Shown here in pieces: positions 26,215 through 35,961 of a DNA stretch of 64,000 nucleotides. This DNA comes from SHAN690 sp038131955. Lineage in GTDB: Bacteria > Bacteroidota > Bacteroidia > Flavobacteriales_G > Salibacteraceae. Both the position numbers and the translations under genes were made by a program. Position 1 is the first letter of the stretch. Each line of letters begins with the position of its first letter. The stretch spans positions 310,001 through 374,000 of the forward strand of contig JAYPQK010000001.1 in assembly GCA_038131955.1 (NCBI GenBank), read 5' to 3'. Below the pieces are notes generated by a model, which did no database searches, was not told where the DNA came from, and worked only from the letters and a program-made list of their open reading frames with translations.

Positions 26215-27102
26215 ATGACAACAGACCAAGAACTTAAAGCACTCGTCCAAGAGAAATACAGCGAGATTGCCAAACAAGACAAAGCAACCAATGCATCATC
26301 ATGCTGCGGTGCTACGCCTACTTCGAATAAGGTGTACAACATCATGATAGACGACTACTCCGATGTGAAAGGATACGCCGAAGACGCAGACCTGGGCCTC
26401 GGCTGTGGGTTGCCGACCGCCTTTGCACGGATCAAAGAAGGAGACACTGTGATCGACCTAGGTTCGGGAGCTGGAAACGACTGTTTTGTGGCCCGTCACG
26501 AATGCGGCCCGACCGGAAAAGTGATCGGCATTGACTTCACGGAAGCGATGATCAACAAGGCGCGCGAGAATGCGGACAAACTCGGGTATAACAATGTAGA
26601 GTTCCGCTACGGAGATATCGAGCACATGCCGGTAGCCGACAACAGTGCCGATGTGATCGTGAGCAACTGTGTATTGAATTTGGTTCCGAACAAGAAGGCC
26701 GTCATTTCGGAGATCTTCCGCTTATTAAAACCAGGTGGTCACTTCAGTATTTCCGACATCGTATTGGTGGGACAGCTTCCGGAAGCCTTGCGCAAGGATG
26801 CTGAGCTCTATGCTGGATGTGTCTCCGGTGCGATCCAGAAAGAAGAATACCTGAGCTTCATTCGGGAGCAAGGCTTTACCGATATCACGCTGCAAAAGGA
26901 AAAGACCATCACCCTGCCAGACGATATCCTTGAGAAATACCTAAGTGGCGAAGAATTAGAAGCCTTCAAGGCTGGACAAGTGGGCATCTTTAGCATCACG
27001 GTCTTCGCTCAGAAACCGGGCGCTGCTCAACCTAAGATCAAGATAAACCTAGCCGACTTCGGCACAACCGAAACCTGCACTCTGGGAGGAGGATGTTGCT
27101 AG
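26215..27102 (+). CDS. arsM: Arsenite S-adenosylmethionine methyltransferase ArsM
   Basis: A 295-residue methyltransferase that converts As(III) to methylated arsenicals. SAM-binding motif VIDLGSGAGNDCFVA; family Cys residues occur in SSCCGATPTSN, LGLGCGLPTAF, SNCVLNLVPN and YAGCVSG; a Cys-rich tail (TCTLGGGCC) ends the protein. ATG 26215 is chosen because the in-frame extension from 26068 runs inside arsR. It lies between arsR and the ArsC-like gene. Confidence 0.95.
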   Translation: MTTDQELKALVQEKYSEIAKQDKATNASSCCGATPTSNKVYNIMIDDYSDVKGYAEDADLGLGCGLPTAFARIKEGDTVIDLGSGAGNDCFVARHECGPTGKVIGIDFTEAMINKARENADKLGYNNVEFRYGDIEHMPVADNSADVIVSNCVLNLVPNKKAVISEIFRLLKPGGHFSISDIVLVGQLPEALRKDAELYAGCVSGAIQKEEYLSFIREQGFTDITLQKEKTITLPDDILEKYLSGEELEAFKAGQVGIFSITVFAQKPGAAQPKIKINLADFGTTETCTLGGGCC

Positions 27103-27115
27103 AAATAACGCTGAC

Positions 27116-27742
27116 ATGACTGAAAAACTAACCTCAACCTTGGCGACCTTAGCCTCCAAGACCTCATCCGTATCTATGGAACGGCAGGCTGTTCTTGAAC
27201 CTTTGGTCGAATACGTCTTAGACCGGCAACGTGCCAATGAGACTACCCGACTTAACTTCATTTGTACTCACAATGCACGAAGAAGTCATATCTCTCAACT
27301 CATGGCAGCGGCTTCAGCTATGGCCAACGACTTGGAAAACATCGAGTGCTACTCAGGGGGAGTCGAAGTCACCCGCATTCATCCTAACGCCATTGGGGCA
27401 CTGGAAGAATTAGGGTTTGAATTCAACGGCTCCGATGATGGCGACAATCCCGTCTTCCTAGTAGACTTGGGAGAAGCCAACTTGATCGAAGTTTTTTCGA
27501 AGAAGTACGATGATGACAGCAATCCGCCGAGTGACTTTGCTGCCGTGATGGTCTGCTCGTCGGCGGAAGAAGCCTGTCCATACGTAGAGGGTGCAAGCAA
27601 AAGAATCTCGGTCACGTTCGAAGACCCAAAAGAATTTGACGGACAGGATGATGCTGTGAAAGGCTATGTACAAAGAAGCCTAGAGATCGGAGCCGAAATC
27701 TACTACGTCATGCAACAAGTATCCTCAAGACTGGAAGCATGA
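27116..27742 (+). CDS. ArsC-like low-molecular-weight phosphatase (putative arsenate reductase)
   Basis: A 208-residue protein with the LMW tyrosine phosphatase loop FICTHNARRSH (C-x5-R) as in thioredoxin-linked ArsC. A further Cys pair region (MVCSSAEEACPYVEG) could supply the resolving thiols of arsenate reduction. It carries about 45 extra N-terminal residues compared with the usual ArsC. Position in the arsenic operon supports arsenate reduction over a phosphatase role. Its stop overlaps the ACR3 start by 4 bases (ATGA). Confidence 0.87.
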   Translation: MTEKLTSTLATLASKTSSVSMERQAVLEPLVEYVLDRQRANETTRLNFICTHNARRSHISQLMAAASAMANDLENIECYSGGVEVTRIHPNAIGALEELGFEFNGSDDGDNPVFLVDLGEANLIEVFSKKYDDDSNPPSDFAAVMVCSSAEEACPYVEGASKRISVTFEDPKEFDGQDDAVKGYVQRSLEIGAEIYYVMQQVSSRLEA

Positions 27743-28764
27743 AAGGCATAGGCTTCTTCGAGAAATACCTGACGTTTTGGGTATTGTTGTGCATTGCTGT
27801 CGGAATCGGGATCGGCGCGATTGCCGGTGACTCCATTCAGGTCATCGCCGACTGGGAAATTGCTCATGTCAACATCCCCGTGGCTATCCTGATCTGGCTG
27901 ATGATCTTTCCGATGATGGTTCAGATCGATTTCAGCTCACTTAAAAACGTTGGAGAGAATGTCAAGGGACTGGGACTTACGGTCGTGGTCAATTGGTTAA
28001 TCAAGCCCTTTACCATGGCTCTCTTTGCATGGATCTTCTTCGATAAACTTTACGCTGCTTGGCTCACTCCTGAACTAGCCGACGAATACATCGCCGGAGC
28101 CATCCTGCTCGGCGCGGCACCATGTACCGCTATGGTTTTTGTTTGGTCGTACTTGAGTAACGGAGACGCCAATTACACCTTAGTCCAAGTTTCGGTCAAC
28201 GACCTGATCCTCTTGGTCGCCTTTATTCCTATTGTTCAGCTGCTCTTGGGAATCACCGATTTCCAAATTCCTTATGAGGTACTGGCCATGTCGGTTGTAA
28301 CCTTCGTATTGATTCCTCTTGCTGCGGGCTATGCAGTGAACCGCTGGCTTTTAAGCTCCAAAGGACAAGACTGGTTTCAAAAATCATTTCTACCCAAGCT
28401 AAAACCCCTCTCTATCAGCGCCCTGCTCCTCACTCTGGTTTTACTTTTCGCGTTCCAAGGCGATCAGCTCCTTTCATCTCCCTTGCATATTCTGTTGATC
28501 GCCATTCCGCTGATCCTTCAGACCTATTTCATTTTCTTCCTGAGCTGGTTCACTGGGAAATTCCTCGGCTTACGCTATGAAGTTTGCGCACCCTCCTCTA
28601 TGATCGGGGCGAGTAACTTCTTCGAACTGGCTGTTGCAGTGGCTATCGCGTTGTTCGGATTGGATTCTGGGGCTGCACTGACAACGGTAGTCGGCGTCCT
28701 CATCGAAGTTCCTGTGATGCTGAGCCTCGTATCGCTGGCCAAAAAGTGGCGATACTCCACTTAA
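27739..28764 (+). CDS. acr3: ACR3-family arsenite efflux transporter
   Basis: A 341-residue membrane protein with about ten helices. The block AAPCTAMVFVWSYLSNGDAN holds the conserved Cys of ACR3 needed for arsenite export, and MIGASNFFELAVAVAIALFG is the second family signature. It exports As(III) formed by the upstream reductase. Last gene of the arsR-arsM-arsC-acr3 operon. Confidence 0.94.
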   Translation: MKGIGFFEKYLTFWVLLCIAVGIGIGAIAGDSIQVIADWEIAHVNIPVAILIWLMIFPMMVQIDFSSLKNVGENVKGLGLTVVVNWLIKPFTMALFAWIFFDKLYAAWLTPELADEYIAGAILLGAAPCTAMVFVWSYLSNGDANYTLVQVSVNDLILLVAFIPIVQLLLGITDFQIPYEVLAMSVVTFVLIPLAAGYAVNRWLLSSKGQDWFQKSFLPKLKPLSISALLLTLVLLFAFQGDQLLSSPLHILLIAIPLILQTYFIFFLSWFTGKFLGLRYEVCAPSSMIGASNFFELAVAVAIALFGLDSGAALTTVVGVLIEVPVMLSLVSLAKKWRYST

Positions 28765-28826
28765 AAACATGATGAATATCAGGTTTTTGGGAGTGGAGGT
28801 GCTTCTTCGCGCCCTGCCTGACAGCG

Positions 28827-28834
28827 TAGCTTTG
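28827..28834 (+). promoter_or_regulatory. Predicted -7 promoter element of the acidic lipoprotein gene
   Basis: TAGCTTTG, perfect TAnnTTTG, 21 bases before ATG 28856. It lies downstream of the longer in-frame start at 28769 and so supports the shorter protein. Confidence 0.6.
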
Positions 28835-28855
28835 CCTCTTATTATTATTTATGCT

Positions 28856-29839
28856 ATGAAATACTTTAACCGTTTTAGCCTACTTGCCGGCGGAATGATG
28901 CTGGTAGTTGCAGGTCTTGAATTTTCGGGTTGTAAGAAAGGTCCAGAGGACCCAGCCCTTTCTCTAAGCTCACGTAAAGCTCGTTTGACCGGTACTTGGA
29001 ATGTAACCATGTTCGGAGACACCAGTCATTTCGAAGGAACAAATGACTTCTCGGACTCTGACTCAGATGGCTGGTCATACAACAGCTCAGGAGAGATGAT
29101 CAGTACAACGTACACCAACTTCGATGGCGCTGAGCTTTCAATGGTGATGATGGAGGAATCAAGCGACAGCTACTCTTATGATGGTTTCTCAGGCTCTAGC
29201 ACTGACGAGAGTGAAGTAACGATGCAAGATGGAGAAGTAACAATCAGCTCAAAAATCACCTCTTCATCTGGAGGTTCTACCGATGTAAACAGCTTCGACG
29301 CTGACGGTGACTACGAAGGCACCATTTCTATGTCCTACACTTTCAACGGTGACGGAACATTCACTGCTACCAGTTCGGTTTCTACTTCAATGGACATTAA
29401 CTACATCGAAAGTGGATCGAATATTTCCGAAGAGAACACGGAAAGCTCAAGTACTTCGATCACTGGAACTTGGGCATTTGTTGGTGGTAACAAAGAAGAT
29501 GGTTACAAGAACAAGGAGCGAATCGCCCTTTGGTACAAGACCATGGACGAAACTTCAGAAAGCACCTATGCCGGAACTTATTCTTCTTGGAACTATTCTT
29601 ACGACGAGTCTGAGGAAAGCGAAAACTCTTGGGCTGGCTCGGGAACAGATCCTGATGAGACTTGGGTTCTTGTAATGTTGAAGGGTAAAGAGATGAAGGT
29701 TCGTCGCATTTACAACTTCGAGAATACTTACATAGATTCTTACAACTACTCAGACAACGATCCTTACACCGAGTCTGATGAGTTAGAGTACACGGGTACT
29801 GAGAGCGGTTCTACAACAATGATGTTGTCTCAGGACTAA
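28856..29839 (+). CDS. Acidic, Ser/Thr-rich hypothetical lipoprotein
   Basis: A 327-residue lipoprotein with signal ending GLEFSGC and KKGPEDP after the lipidated Cys. The body opens with LTGTWNVTMFGD, a lipocalin-like phrase common in Bacteroidota lipoproteins, then strongly Ser/Asp/Glu-rich stretches (DFSDSDSDGWSYNSSGE, SDSYSYDGFSGSSTDE). Not recognised. It is separated from the arsenic operon by its own promoter and closed by a bidirectional terminator. Confidence 0.78.
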   Translation: MKYFNRFSLLAGGMMLVVAGLEFSGCKKGPEDPALSLSSRKARLTGTWNVTMFGDTSHFEGTNDFSDSDSDGWSYNSSGEMISTTYTNFDGAELSMVMMEESSDSYSYDGFSGSSTDESEVTMQDGEVTISSKITSSSGGSTDVNSFDADGDYEGTISMSYTFNGDGTFTATSSVSTSMDINYIESGSNISEENTESSSTSITGTWAFVGGNKEDGYKNKERIALWYKTMDETSESTYAGTYSSWNYSYDESEESENSWAGSGTDPDETWVLVMLKGKEMKVRRIYNFENTYIDSYNYSDNDPYTESDELEYTGTESGSTTMMLSQD

Positions 29840-29861
29840 TCCAACACCAAATTGGTAAAAT

Positions 29862-29891
29862 GAAAAGGGCTCCGATCGGAGCCCTTTTTTT
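29862..29891. terminator. Bidirectional terminator between the acidic lipoprotein and tyrS genes
   Basis: AAAAGGGCTCCGA pairs perfectly with TCGGAGCCCTTTT, with A and T runs on the two sides, so it can stop both converging transcripts. Confidence 0.9.
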
Positions 29892-31164
29892 ATTCTGCAA
29901 TGACGAGGAAGTAATTCTTCTTTCCTCGCTGGAGTAGCAAGTACTTACCCGCGATCAGGTCACCACTCGAGGTAGTAAAATCCTCACCGACTTTGTTCTT
30001 GTTAACGGAGATAGAATTCTCCTTCAACGCGCGTCGCGCTTCGCCATTTGAGGCTAAGAAGCCGGACTCAGCTGCTAAAAGATCCACCACGCCCATTCCT
30101 CCTTCAATAGCATCCTTGCTCACACGTCCTTGAGGTACACCTTCGAACACATCCAGGATGGTAGCTTCATCCAAGGTCATCAAGGCTTCTGAGGTAGATT
30201 TTCCAAACAATACTCGAGAGGCATTCACGGCCTTTTCGAGTTCTTCCTTCGAATGCACGCGAGCCGTCAGCTCTTCCGCCAACGCCAGCTGCATGGCTCT
30301 CATATGCGGCGCTTGTTCGTGCTCCTTTTCGAGCGCCTCGATCTCTTCCTGTCCTTTGGTAGAGAATACGCGCATGTAGTTACCCACGTCGCCATCAGCC
30401 GTGTTCAATAGGAACTGATAGAACTTGTAGGGGGAGGTTCTGTTCGGGTCTAGCCAAACGTTTCCTCCTTCAGACTTTCCAAACTTGGAGCCGTCTGCCT
30501 TTTTGATGAGTGGCGTAGTCAGGGCGTAGGCCTCACCACCTTCTAAGCGACGGATCAACTCCGTACCGGTAGTGATGTTTCCCCACTGGTCGCTACCTCC
30601 CATCTGGATCATGCAGCCATGGTTCTTCCACAAGTGGTAAAAGTCATATCCCTGGATCAACTGGTAGCTGAACTCCGTGAAGGACATACCATTCTCCAGT
30701 CGGTTCTTTACCGAGTCTTTCGCCAACATGTAGTTGATCGATATGTGTTTTCCAACATCGCGGATGAAGCCTAGGAAGTCGAACTCCTTGAACCAATCGT
30801 AGTTATTGACGATCTCGGCCGCATTCTTTCCTTCGAAATCCAAGAATTTTTCGAGCTGCTTGCGCTGACAGTCGAGGTTGTGCTGCAGCTGATCTACGTC
30901 GAGCAGGTTTCTTTCTGCTGACTTCCCACTGGGGTCGCCTACCATTCCGGTAGCCCCTCCTACCAAAGCGATCGGCTTATTACCCGTCCGCTGGAAATGC
31001 GTGAGGGTCATGACTTGAACCATGTTTCCGATGCCGAGAGAATCAGCGGTTGGGTCAAACCCGATGTAACCGGTAACGCCGCCTTTGGCAAGTAACTCTT
31101 CTGTTCCGGGCACCATGTCGTGCAACATGCCGCGCCAGCGCAATTCTTCTACGAAGTTGTTCAT
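29890..31164 (-). CDS. tyrS: Tyrosyl-tRNA synthetase with altered HIGH motif
   Basis: A 424-residue class I enzyme that charges tRNA-Tyr. The N-terminal catalytic part opens GYIGFDPTADSL; QMGGSDQWGNITTGTELI and the KFGKSEGG loop (KMSKS equivalent) are normal, and an S4-like RNA-binding domain forms the C-terminus. The HIGH tetrapeptide is GIGN at residues 44-47 (31024-31035), lacking both His. Everything else looks intact. A complete promoter precedes it. Confidence 0.95.
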   Translation of the reverse strand: MNNFVEELRWRGMLHDMVPGTEELLAKGGVTGYIGFDPTADSLGIGNMVQVMTLTHFQRTGNKPIALVGGATGMVGDPSGKSAERNLLDVDQLQHNLDCQRKQLEKFLDFEGKNAAEIVNNYDWFKEFDFLGFIRDVGKHISINYMLAKDSVKNRLENGMSFTEFSYQLIQGYDFYHLWKNHGCMIQMGGSDQWGNITTGTELIRRLEGGEAYALTTPLIKKADGSKFGKSEGGNVWLDPNRTSPYKFYQFLLNTADGDVGNYMRVFSTKGQEEIEALEKEHEQAPHMRAMQLALAEELTARVHSKEELEKAVNASRVLFGKSTSEALMTLDEATILDVFEGVPQGRVSKDAIEGGMGVVDLLAAESGFLASNGEARRALKENSISVNKNKVGEDFTTSSGDLIAGKYLLLQRGKKNYFLVIAE

Positions 31165-31184
31165 TGACTCGATCGTTTGGCCGC

Positions 31185-31213
31185 CAAAAATACAGTTATA
31201 TCGCGGCCTTCAA
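31185..31213 (-). promoter_or_regulatory. tyrS promoter
   Basis: TATTTTTG (31185-31192, minus strand) is a perfect -7 element, with TTG at 31211-31213 after an 18-base spacer as -33. It gives a leader of about 15-20 bases. Confidence 0.7.
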
Positions 31214-31225
31214 CTCAGGAAGCGA

Positions 31226-32221
31226 TCACTCATTCAAGATCTCGAAGAGTCGATCCAAGTTCGGCGTCAGAATGATCTCGATACGGCGGTTCTTGGCCTT
31301 TCCTTCCGAGGTACTGTTATCCGCAACCGGAATGTACTCACCTCGACCAGCTGCCGTGAGCATCGTGTTGTCTACGCCTCCATCTTCGTTCATGATGCGC
31401 ACCACGGAGGTGGCACGTAGAACGGAGAGGTCCCAGTTGTCTTTCATGGCTCCTGAACCGCTCAATGGGTCGGTGTCGGTATGGCCTTCCACCAAGATGG
31501 TAATGTCCTTTTCTTCCTTGATCACATTAGCAAGATCGAGCAGGGCCTTCTTTCCTTCAGCATTGACCACCGTACTTCCACTAGGGAAGAGCAACTTGGC
31601 CTCCAAGCTCACGTAGATCTTTCCATTGCGCTGCTCCACGGTCAGACCCTTGTCTTTGAATCCAAGAAGGGCTTCAGCAATGCGGTCCTTCAACGCGCGC
31701 ACAGCCGCGTCCTTTTGAGCAATGATGTCTTCCAATTCCTTAACCCTTGCTTCTCTAGCCTTCAATTCAGACTCGAGCTCGTTCAATCGCTTCTCCTTGG
31801 CGTTGAGCATTCCTTCCAACTCACGCAGGTCATCTTCCCGTCGTTGCAGGTCGATCTGGGTATCACGAAGCGCATCTAACAACTCCCTGTTCTCGGCATC
31901 TCCCTGCGAACGGATCTGCTTGAGCTTGTCGAGGAGTTCATCGTTGATCTTATTGAGCTCGGTGTACTTCGCCTTGGTTTGACGGTGACGCTTTCCGAGG
32001 TAGGTCGTGTCTTCCTTCAGCTCCTTGAGCGTTTCTTGCAAGTTTGCGAGGTCTGCCGCAAGCTCCTCATTCTGGGCGGTCAGGGTGCGATTCTCATTGG
32101 TGAGTTGGTCGCGCTTCTCAACGCATTCAGCTTGCTTGGCTTTCAGTTCTTCATACTGACGTGAGGGAACGCAAGCTCCGACGGCTAGCGCTAGGGTAAT
32201 CACTACTAAGATCCTTTGCAT
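31226..32221 (-). CDS. OmpA-family lipoprotein with long coiled coil
   Basis: A 331-residue lipoprotein: signal with lipobox LAVGAC, a coiled coil over about residues 25-185 (heptads of Glu, Lys and Leu), and a C-terminal OmpA peptidoglycan-binding domain (ILVEGHTDTDPL, DLSVLRATSVVRIMNE, AAGRGEYIPVADN, KNRRIEIIL). It probably anchors the outer membrane to peptidoglycan through a long spacer. ATG 32221 is preferred to the GTG at 32230. Confidence 0.9.
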   Translation of the reverse strand: MQRILVVITLALAVGACVPSRQYEELKAKQAECVEKRDQLTNENRTLTAQNEELAADLANLQETLKELKEDTTYLGKRHRQTKAKYTELNKINDELLDKLKQIRSQGDAENRELLDALRDTQIDLQRREDDLRELEGMLNAKEKRLNELESELKAREARVKELEDIIAQKDAAVRALKDRIAEALLGFKDKGLTVEQRNGKIYVSLEAKLLFPSGSTVVNAEGKKALLDLANVIKEEKDITILVEGHTDTDPLSGSGAMKDNWDLSVLRATSVVRIMNEDGGVDNTMLTAAGRGEYIPVADNSTSEGKAKNRRIEIILTPNLDRLFEILNE

Positions 32222-32244
32222 GGTATGCACATTTTCGTTTGGGA

Positions 32245-32252
32245 CAAAGCTA
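32245..32252 (-). promoter_or_regulatory. Predicted -7 element of the OmpA-family gene
   Basis: TAGCTTTG on the minus strand, perfect TAnnTTTG, 23 bases before ATG 32221. Confidence 0.6.
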
Positions 32253-32386
32253 CCGGCATCTGAAACCCGCTATGGGCCACCGGTTAGGACTTATGAACAA
32301 CGAAAGTTTGGTTTTCGTATGCCTCGCACACGCAGATTCCTCACTAATCTCGCGTGGTAAGCGTTACTTTGGATGCAACAACCTGC

Positions 32387-35300
32387 ATGCGGCAGTTTCC
32401 TGACATAGAAAGCCCTTTTCTTCTGAAGGCCATCGTTCTCGGTCTGACTCTCTTGCTCTGGCACGGAGCTTTGGGTCAAACCACCATGAAAACGATTCAG
32501 GTGACCTCTGACACCACACGGCTTGACACCCACAGCATCATCGAAAGCACCTTCGAGTTGACGGGACTTGACTCTTCTCAATACACGCTCGACGCCGTAT
32601 CGGCGCTACTCATCATGCAGCCATCGGTGCGGCTCCCCGTTGAGGTGACGATCTCCTACCGAACCTTCCCCTTCAATTTCTTGGAGCCGTATCGACACAA
32701 GACCGAAGAGCAGATCCAAGCTAGGCAGCGGGTCTACAACCCTTTTAAATCAACCGCCTCGGGACAGGAGTCGGACGACATCCTGAATCTTGGCTACATC
32801 CAAAAGCGTGGAAGTATCTCTCGTGGTATTGCCGTTGGGAACAATCAAAACCTGAGCGTCAATTCGAGTCTTAACCTCCAGCTCTCGGGACGGTTGAACG
32901 AGCGTTTTGGTATCGTTGCGGCCATCGCCGACCAAAACATTCCGATCCAGCCTGAGGGGAACACCCAGCAGCTGCAGGATTTTGACCAGGTATACATTCA
33001 GATCTTCGATGAACACAACCGCCTCACTGCGGGGGACTATCAGATCGTTCGAAACGACCAGAGCTATTTCATGCAATTCAATAAACGACTGCAGGGTGCG
33101 CGCCTTGAATCTGAAGTAGTGAACCTCAAAGGAGACAGCACCCGGGTGCTTGCACTGGATGCTAGCGGAGCGATCTCTCGTGGAAAATTTGCCCGTCAAA
33201 CGATACAAGGCGTGGAAGGAAACCAAGGACCTTATCGATTGGTGGGGGAAGATGGCGAGCCCTTTATCGTGGTGCTCTCCGGAACGGAGCGGATCTATCT
33301 GGATGGTCGACTCTTGATCCGGGGTCAAGAGAATGATTACGTGATCAATTACAACACCGCTGAGGTGATCTTCACGGCGAAGGTGCCCATAACCAAAGAC
33401 CGAAGGATCGTAGCTGAATACCAATATTCAGATCGCAACTACGCTAGATCCATGGTGTACGGCAATGCCAATTATCGTGACGAGAAGTGGGAGCTCGACC
33501 TTGCCATTTACTCTGAGCAAGACGCCAAGAATCAACCCCTACAACAGGCCTTGACGGACCAACAACAAACCGTGCTGCGAAACTCAGGGGATGACCTCAC
33601 CGAGGCGGTGGCATCGAGTGTGGACACGGCAACGTTCAGTGAGAATCAGATCCTTTATGCCCGAAAAGACAGCATAGTGTTTGACTCCCTCAGTGGGGAC
33701 AGCACCTTGTTTGAAGATATTCTTGTCTATTCCAGCACGGAAGCCGGGACGAAGATGAAGGCCACTTTCAGCGAGGTCGGCCAAGGAAACGGAGACTATG
33801 TTTTCAAAGAGCAATTGGCCTTTGGTCGTGTGTATGAATGGGTCGCCCCGGTAAACGGACAGTCGCAGGGAACCCACGCACCGGTAGTTCGATTGGTCAC
33901 CCCAAAGCAGCGGAGTATGGTGAGTGCACGCGCTGCCTACAAGATCAATGATCGAGTCACGGCGTCGATCGAATGGGCCGGTAGTCAGAACGACCAAAAC
34001 ACCTTCAGCGACTTAGATGAGACCGACAACCTAGGTATGGGGGGGCGGGTCATTATCGGTGGCGAACAACCCTTGAACAAGAAGTGGTCAGCGCTAGCGA
34101 AGGTGGACTATGAGTTCCTCCACCGAAATTTCGAGCAAGTAGAGCGGTTCAGGGGGGTAGAGTTTGACCGCGATTGGAACATTCGAGGGCTGGATATCGC
34201 TGATGATCAGCACGTGTTAGGCGCCGATGTGGGTGTGAAGAAAGGAAAGGACTTTCGTGCCCTGTATGGGATCAAGAACTTTCTTGCGGGAGATGCCTTT
34301 ACGGGGTTACAACACGCCACGGATATTCGCTCTGACATGAAGCGGGTCAAAGGCTTTTATACTGCCAGCTTGACTCAGCAGGAAGGAGACCTGATCCAAT
34401 CCGAATACTTTCAACACAACACGTTGATCCAAGTGCCGATTTGGAAGGTTCAATTGGGCTACAAAGACGACCTCGAGCGCAACCGCCGCTTTGATCCGCA
34501 GACCGACACATTGAGCGATCTGGCGTTTCAATGGTGGGAATGGGAAGCCTCGATCTCCAACCTCGATACGGCCAAGAACCTCTATAAGGTCTCCTATGCT
34601 GAACGCACCGATTGGCTGAAATCTCAAGCCGAATTGGGTCGAGCGACCTTTGCGCGGATCTATGGTTTCGAGCTCGGGTTGAATGAAATGAAGAATTCGC
34701 GTTTGGGCTTCAGGGTCAACTACCGGACCTTGGACATCTTAGACGAAAATGCCACGAACCTCCAGCCGGAGAACACCCTCATTTCTCGGACCGAGTATCA
34801 ATTCCGACTCTTCAAGGGAGCGATCACGAGCACCTCTTTTTACGAGATCGGGTCGGGATTAGAGAACCGTCGTGAGTTTGTGTTCATCGAAACTACCGTG
34901 GGACAGGGAACGCACATCCACATCGACTACAACGGCAACGGTGAAAAGGAGTTGGACGAATTCGAATTGGCGGTGCAAGCCGACCAAGTGGCCTCGGCCA
35001 ATTTCATTAAGGTGTTTGTTCCGACCAGCGACTACATCAAGGTCTTTCGCAATCAGTTTTCCCAATCGCTCTATTTGCGACCGGCAAGTATTTGGCGGGG
35101 AAGCGAAGGCATTCGTAAGGCGATCAGCTACTTCTCGAATCAACTCTCCTTTGTTGCCGACCGGAAGACGCTGGAGTTGGACTTCATCGACCAGTTCAAT
35201 CCTTTTCTCTTCGACCTTCCGGATACGGTGTTGCAGTCGACCAATGCCAACTTCCGAAACATCTTCTACTTCAATCAGAGCCATCCCGTGTTTGGCGCCG

Positions 35301-35908
35301 ACGTGACCTATCAGCGTCTTCAGGGGCAAAACCTCCTCACGAGCGGATTTGAGCGGCGGTATACCGAAAACCTGTCGGCAGGATTCCGGTGGAACCTAAC
35401 GACGATCCTGAGTTTAGAAGCGCGAGGCGAGCAAGGAACGAAGGGGTCTTCTTCGGATGCCAGCATCTTAAGCACGAGGAACTACCGCATCGACTACCAG
35501 GAGATCGAGCCGAGGCTGGTCATCCAACCCGGCGTGTTGTGGCGACTGAGCTTTGTGTTTGACTACAAGGAGCAGACGAATGATCTGGTCATCGACGGGA
35601 TCGAAACCGGAGGTGAACGCTCGTTCGCAAGAAAGTCGGGCATGGAATTCACCTTAAGTTCTCCAGAAAAGGGAAGCCTGTTCCTTACTGGAAATGTCAT
35701 TCAGATCAACTACTCCGGCGACCCGTCAAGTCCTGTAGGTTTTGAAATGCTAGACGGTCTTCAGCCGGGACTCAACGCCACTTGGGGAATCTCATACCAG
35801 CGGACACTGGCCAATAACCTTCAGGTCAACCTGACGTACAATGGACGCCAATCACCCGGACTACGCATGATCCACACGGGAGGAATTGAAGCGCGGGCGT
35901 TCTTTTAA
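32387..35908 (+). CDS. Very large outer-membrane beta-barrel-like protein
   Basis: A 1173-residue protein with a signal peptide (about 1-31, ending HGALGQ). The segment SRGIAVGNNQNLSVNSSLNL followed by QLSGRLNERFGIVAAIADQN and a PEGNTQQLQDFDQVYIQIFD block is characteristic of a conserved Bacteroidota family without a known function; it resembles in flavour, but not in length, the gliding protein SprA. Later parts alternate in polarity as in a barrel. ATG 32387 is chosen because the upstream GTG 32354 adds residues before the signal peptide. Probably outer-membrane; no partner is evident. Confidence 0.8.
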   Translation: MRQFPDIESPFLLKAIVLGLTLLLWHGALGQTTMKTIQVTSDTTRLDTHSIIESTFELTGLDSSQYTLDAVSALLIMQPSVRLPVEVTISYRTFPFNFLEPYRHKTEEQIQARQRVYNPFKSTASGQESDDILNLGYIQKRGSISRGIAVGNNQNLSVNSSLNLQLSGRLNERFGIVAAIADQNIPIQPEGNTQQLQDFDQVYIQIFDEHNRLTAGDYQIVRNDQSYFMQFNKRLQGARLESEVVNLKGDSTRVLALDASGAISRGKFARQTIQGVEGNQGPYRLVGEDGEPFIVVLSGTERIYLDGRLLIRGQENDYVINYNTAEVIFTAKVPITKDRRIVAEYQYSDRNYARSMVYGNANYRDEKWELDLAIYSEQDAKNQPLQQALTDQQQTVLRNSGDDLTEAVASSVDTATFSENQILYARKDSIVFDSLSGDSTLFEDILVYSSTEAGTKMKATFSEVGQGNGDYVFKEQLAFGRVYEWVAPVNGQSQGTHAPVVRLVTPKQRSMVSARAAYKINDRVTASIEWAGSQNDQNTFSDLDETDNLGMGGRVIIGGEQPLNKKWSALAKVDYEFLHRNFEQVERFRGVEFDRDWNIRGLDIADDQHVLGADVGVKKGKDFRALYGIKNFLAGDAFTGLQHATDIRSDMKRVKGFYTASLTQQEGDLIQSEYFQHNTLIQVPIWKVQLGYKDDLERNRRFDPQTDTLSDLAFQWWEWEASISNLDTAKNLYKVSYAERTDWLKSQAELGRATFARIYGFELGLNEMKNSRLGFRVNYRTLDILDENATNLQPENTLISRTEYQFRLFKGAITSTSFYEIGSGLENRREFVFIETTVGQGTHIHIDYNGNGEKELDEFELAVQADQVASANFIKVFVPTSDYIKVFRNQFSQSLYLRPASIWRGSEGIRKAISYFSNQLSFVADRKTLELDFIDQFNPFLFDLPDTVLQSTNANFRNIFYFNQSHPVFGADVTYQRLQGQNLLTSGFERRYTENLSAGFRWNLTTILSLEARGEQGTKGSSSDASILSTRNYRIDYQEIEPRLVIQPGVLWRLSFVFDYKEQTNDLVIDGIETGGERSFARKSGMEFTLSSPEKGSLFLTGNVIQINYSGDPSSPVGFEMLDGLQPGLNATWGISYQRTLANNLQVNLTYNGRQSPGLRMIHTGGIEARAFF

Positions 35909-35961
35909 CATTCCTTGGCCGCGGATAGGATGAACGGTAGTGATAATCAACCCACTTGTTC

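Noticed and set aside
32387..35908. Naming the 1173-residue outer-membrane protein as the gliding protein SprA
   Set aside because: It is about half the length of SprA, and only the general outer-membrane style is shared; a conserved family without a name fits better.
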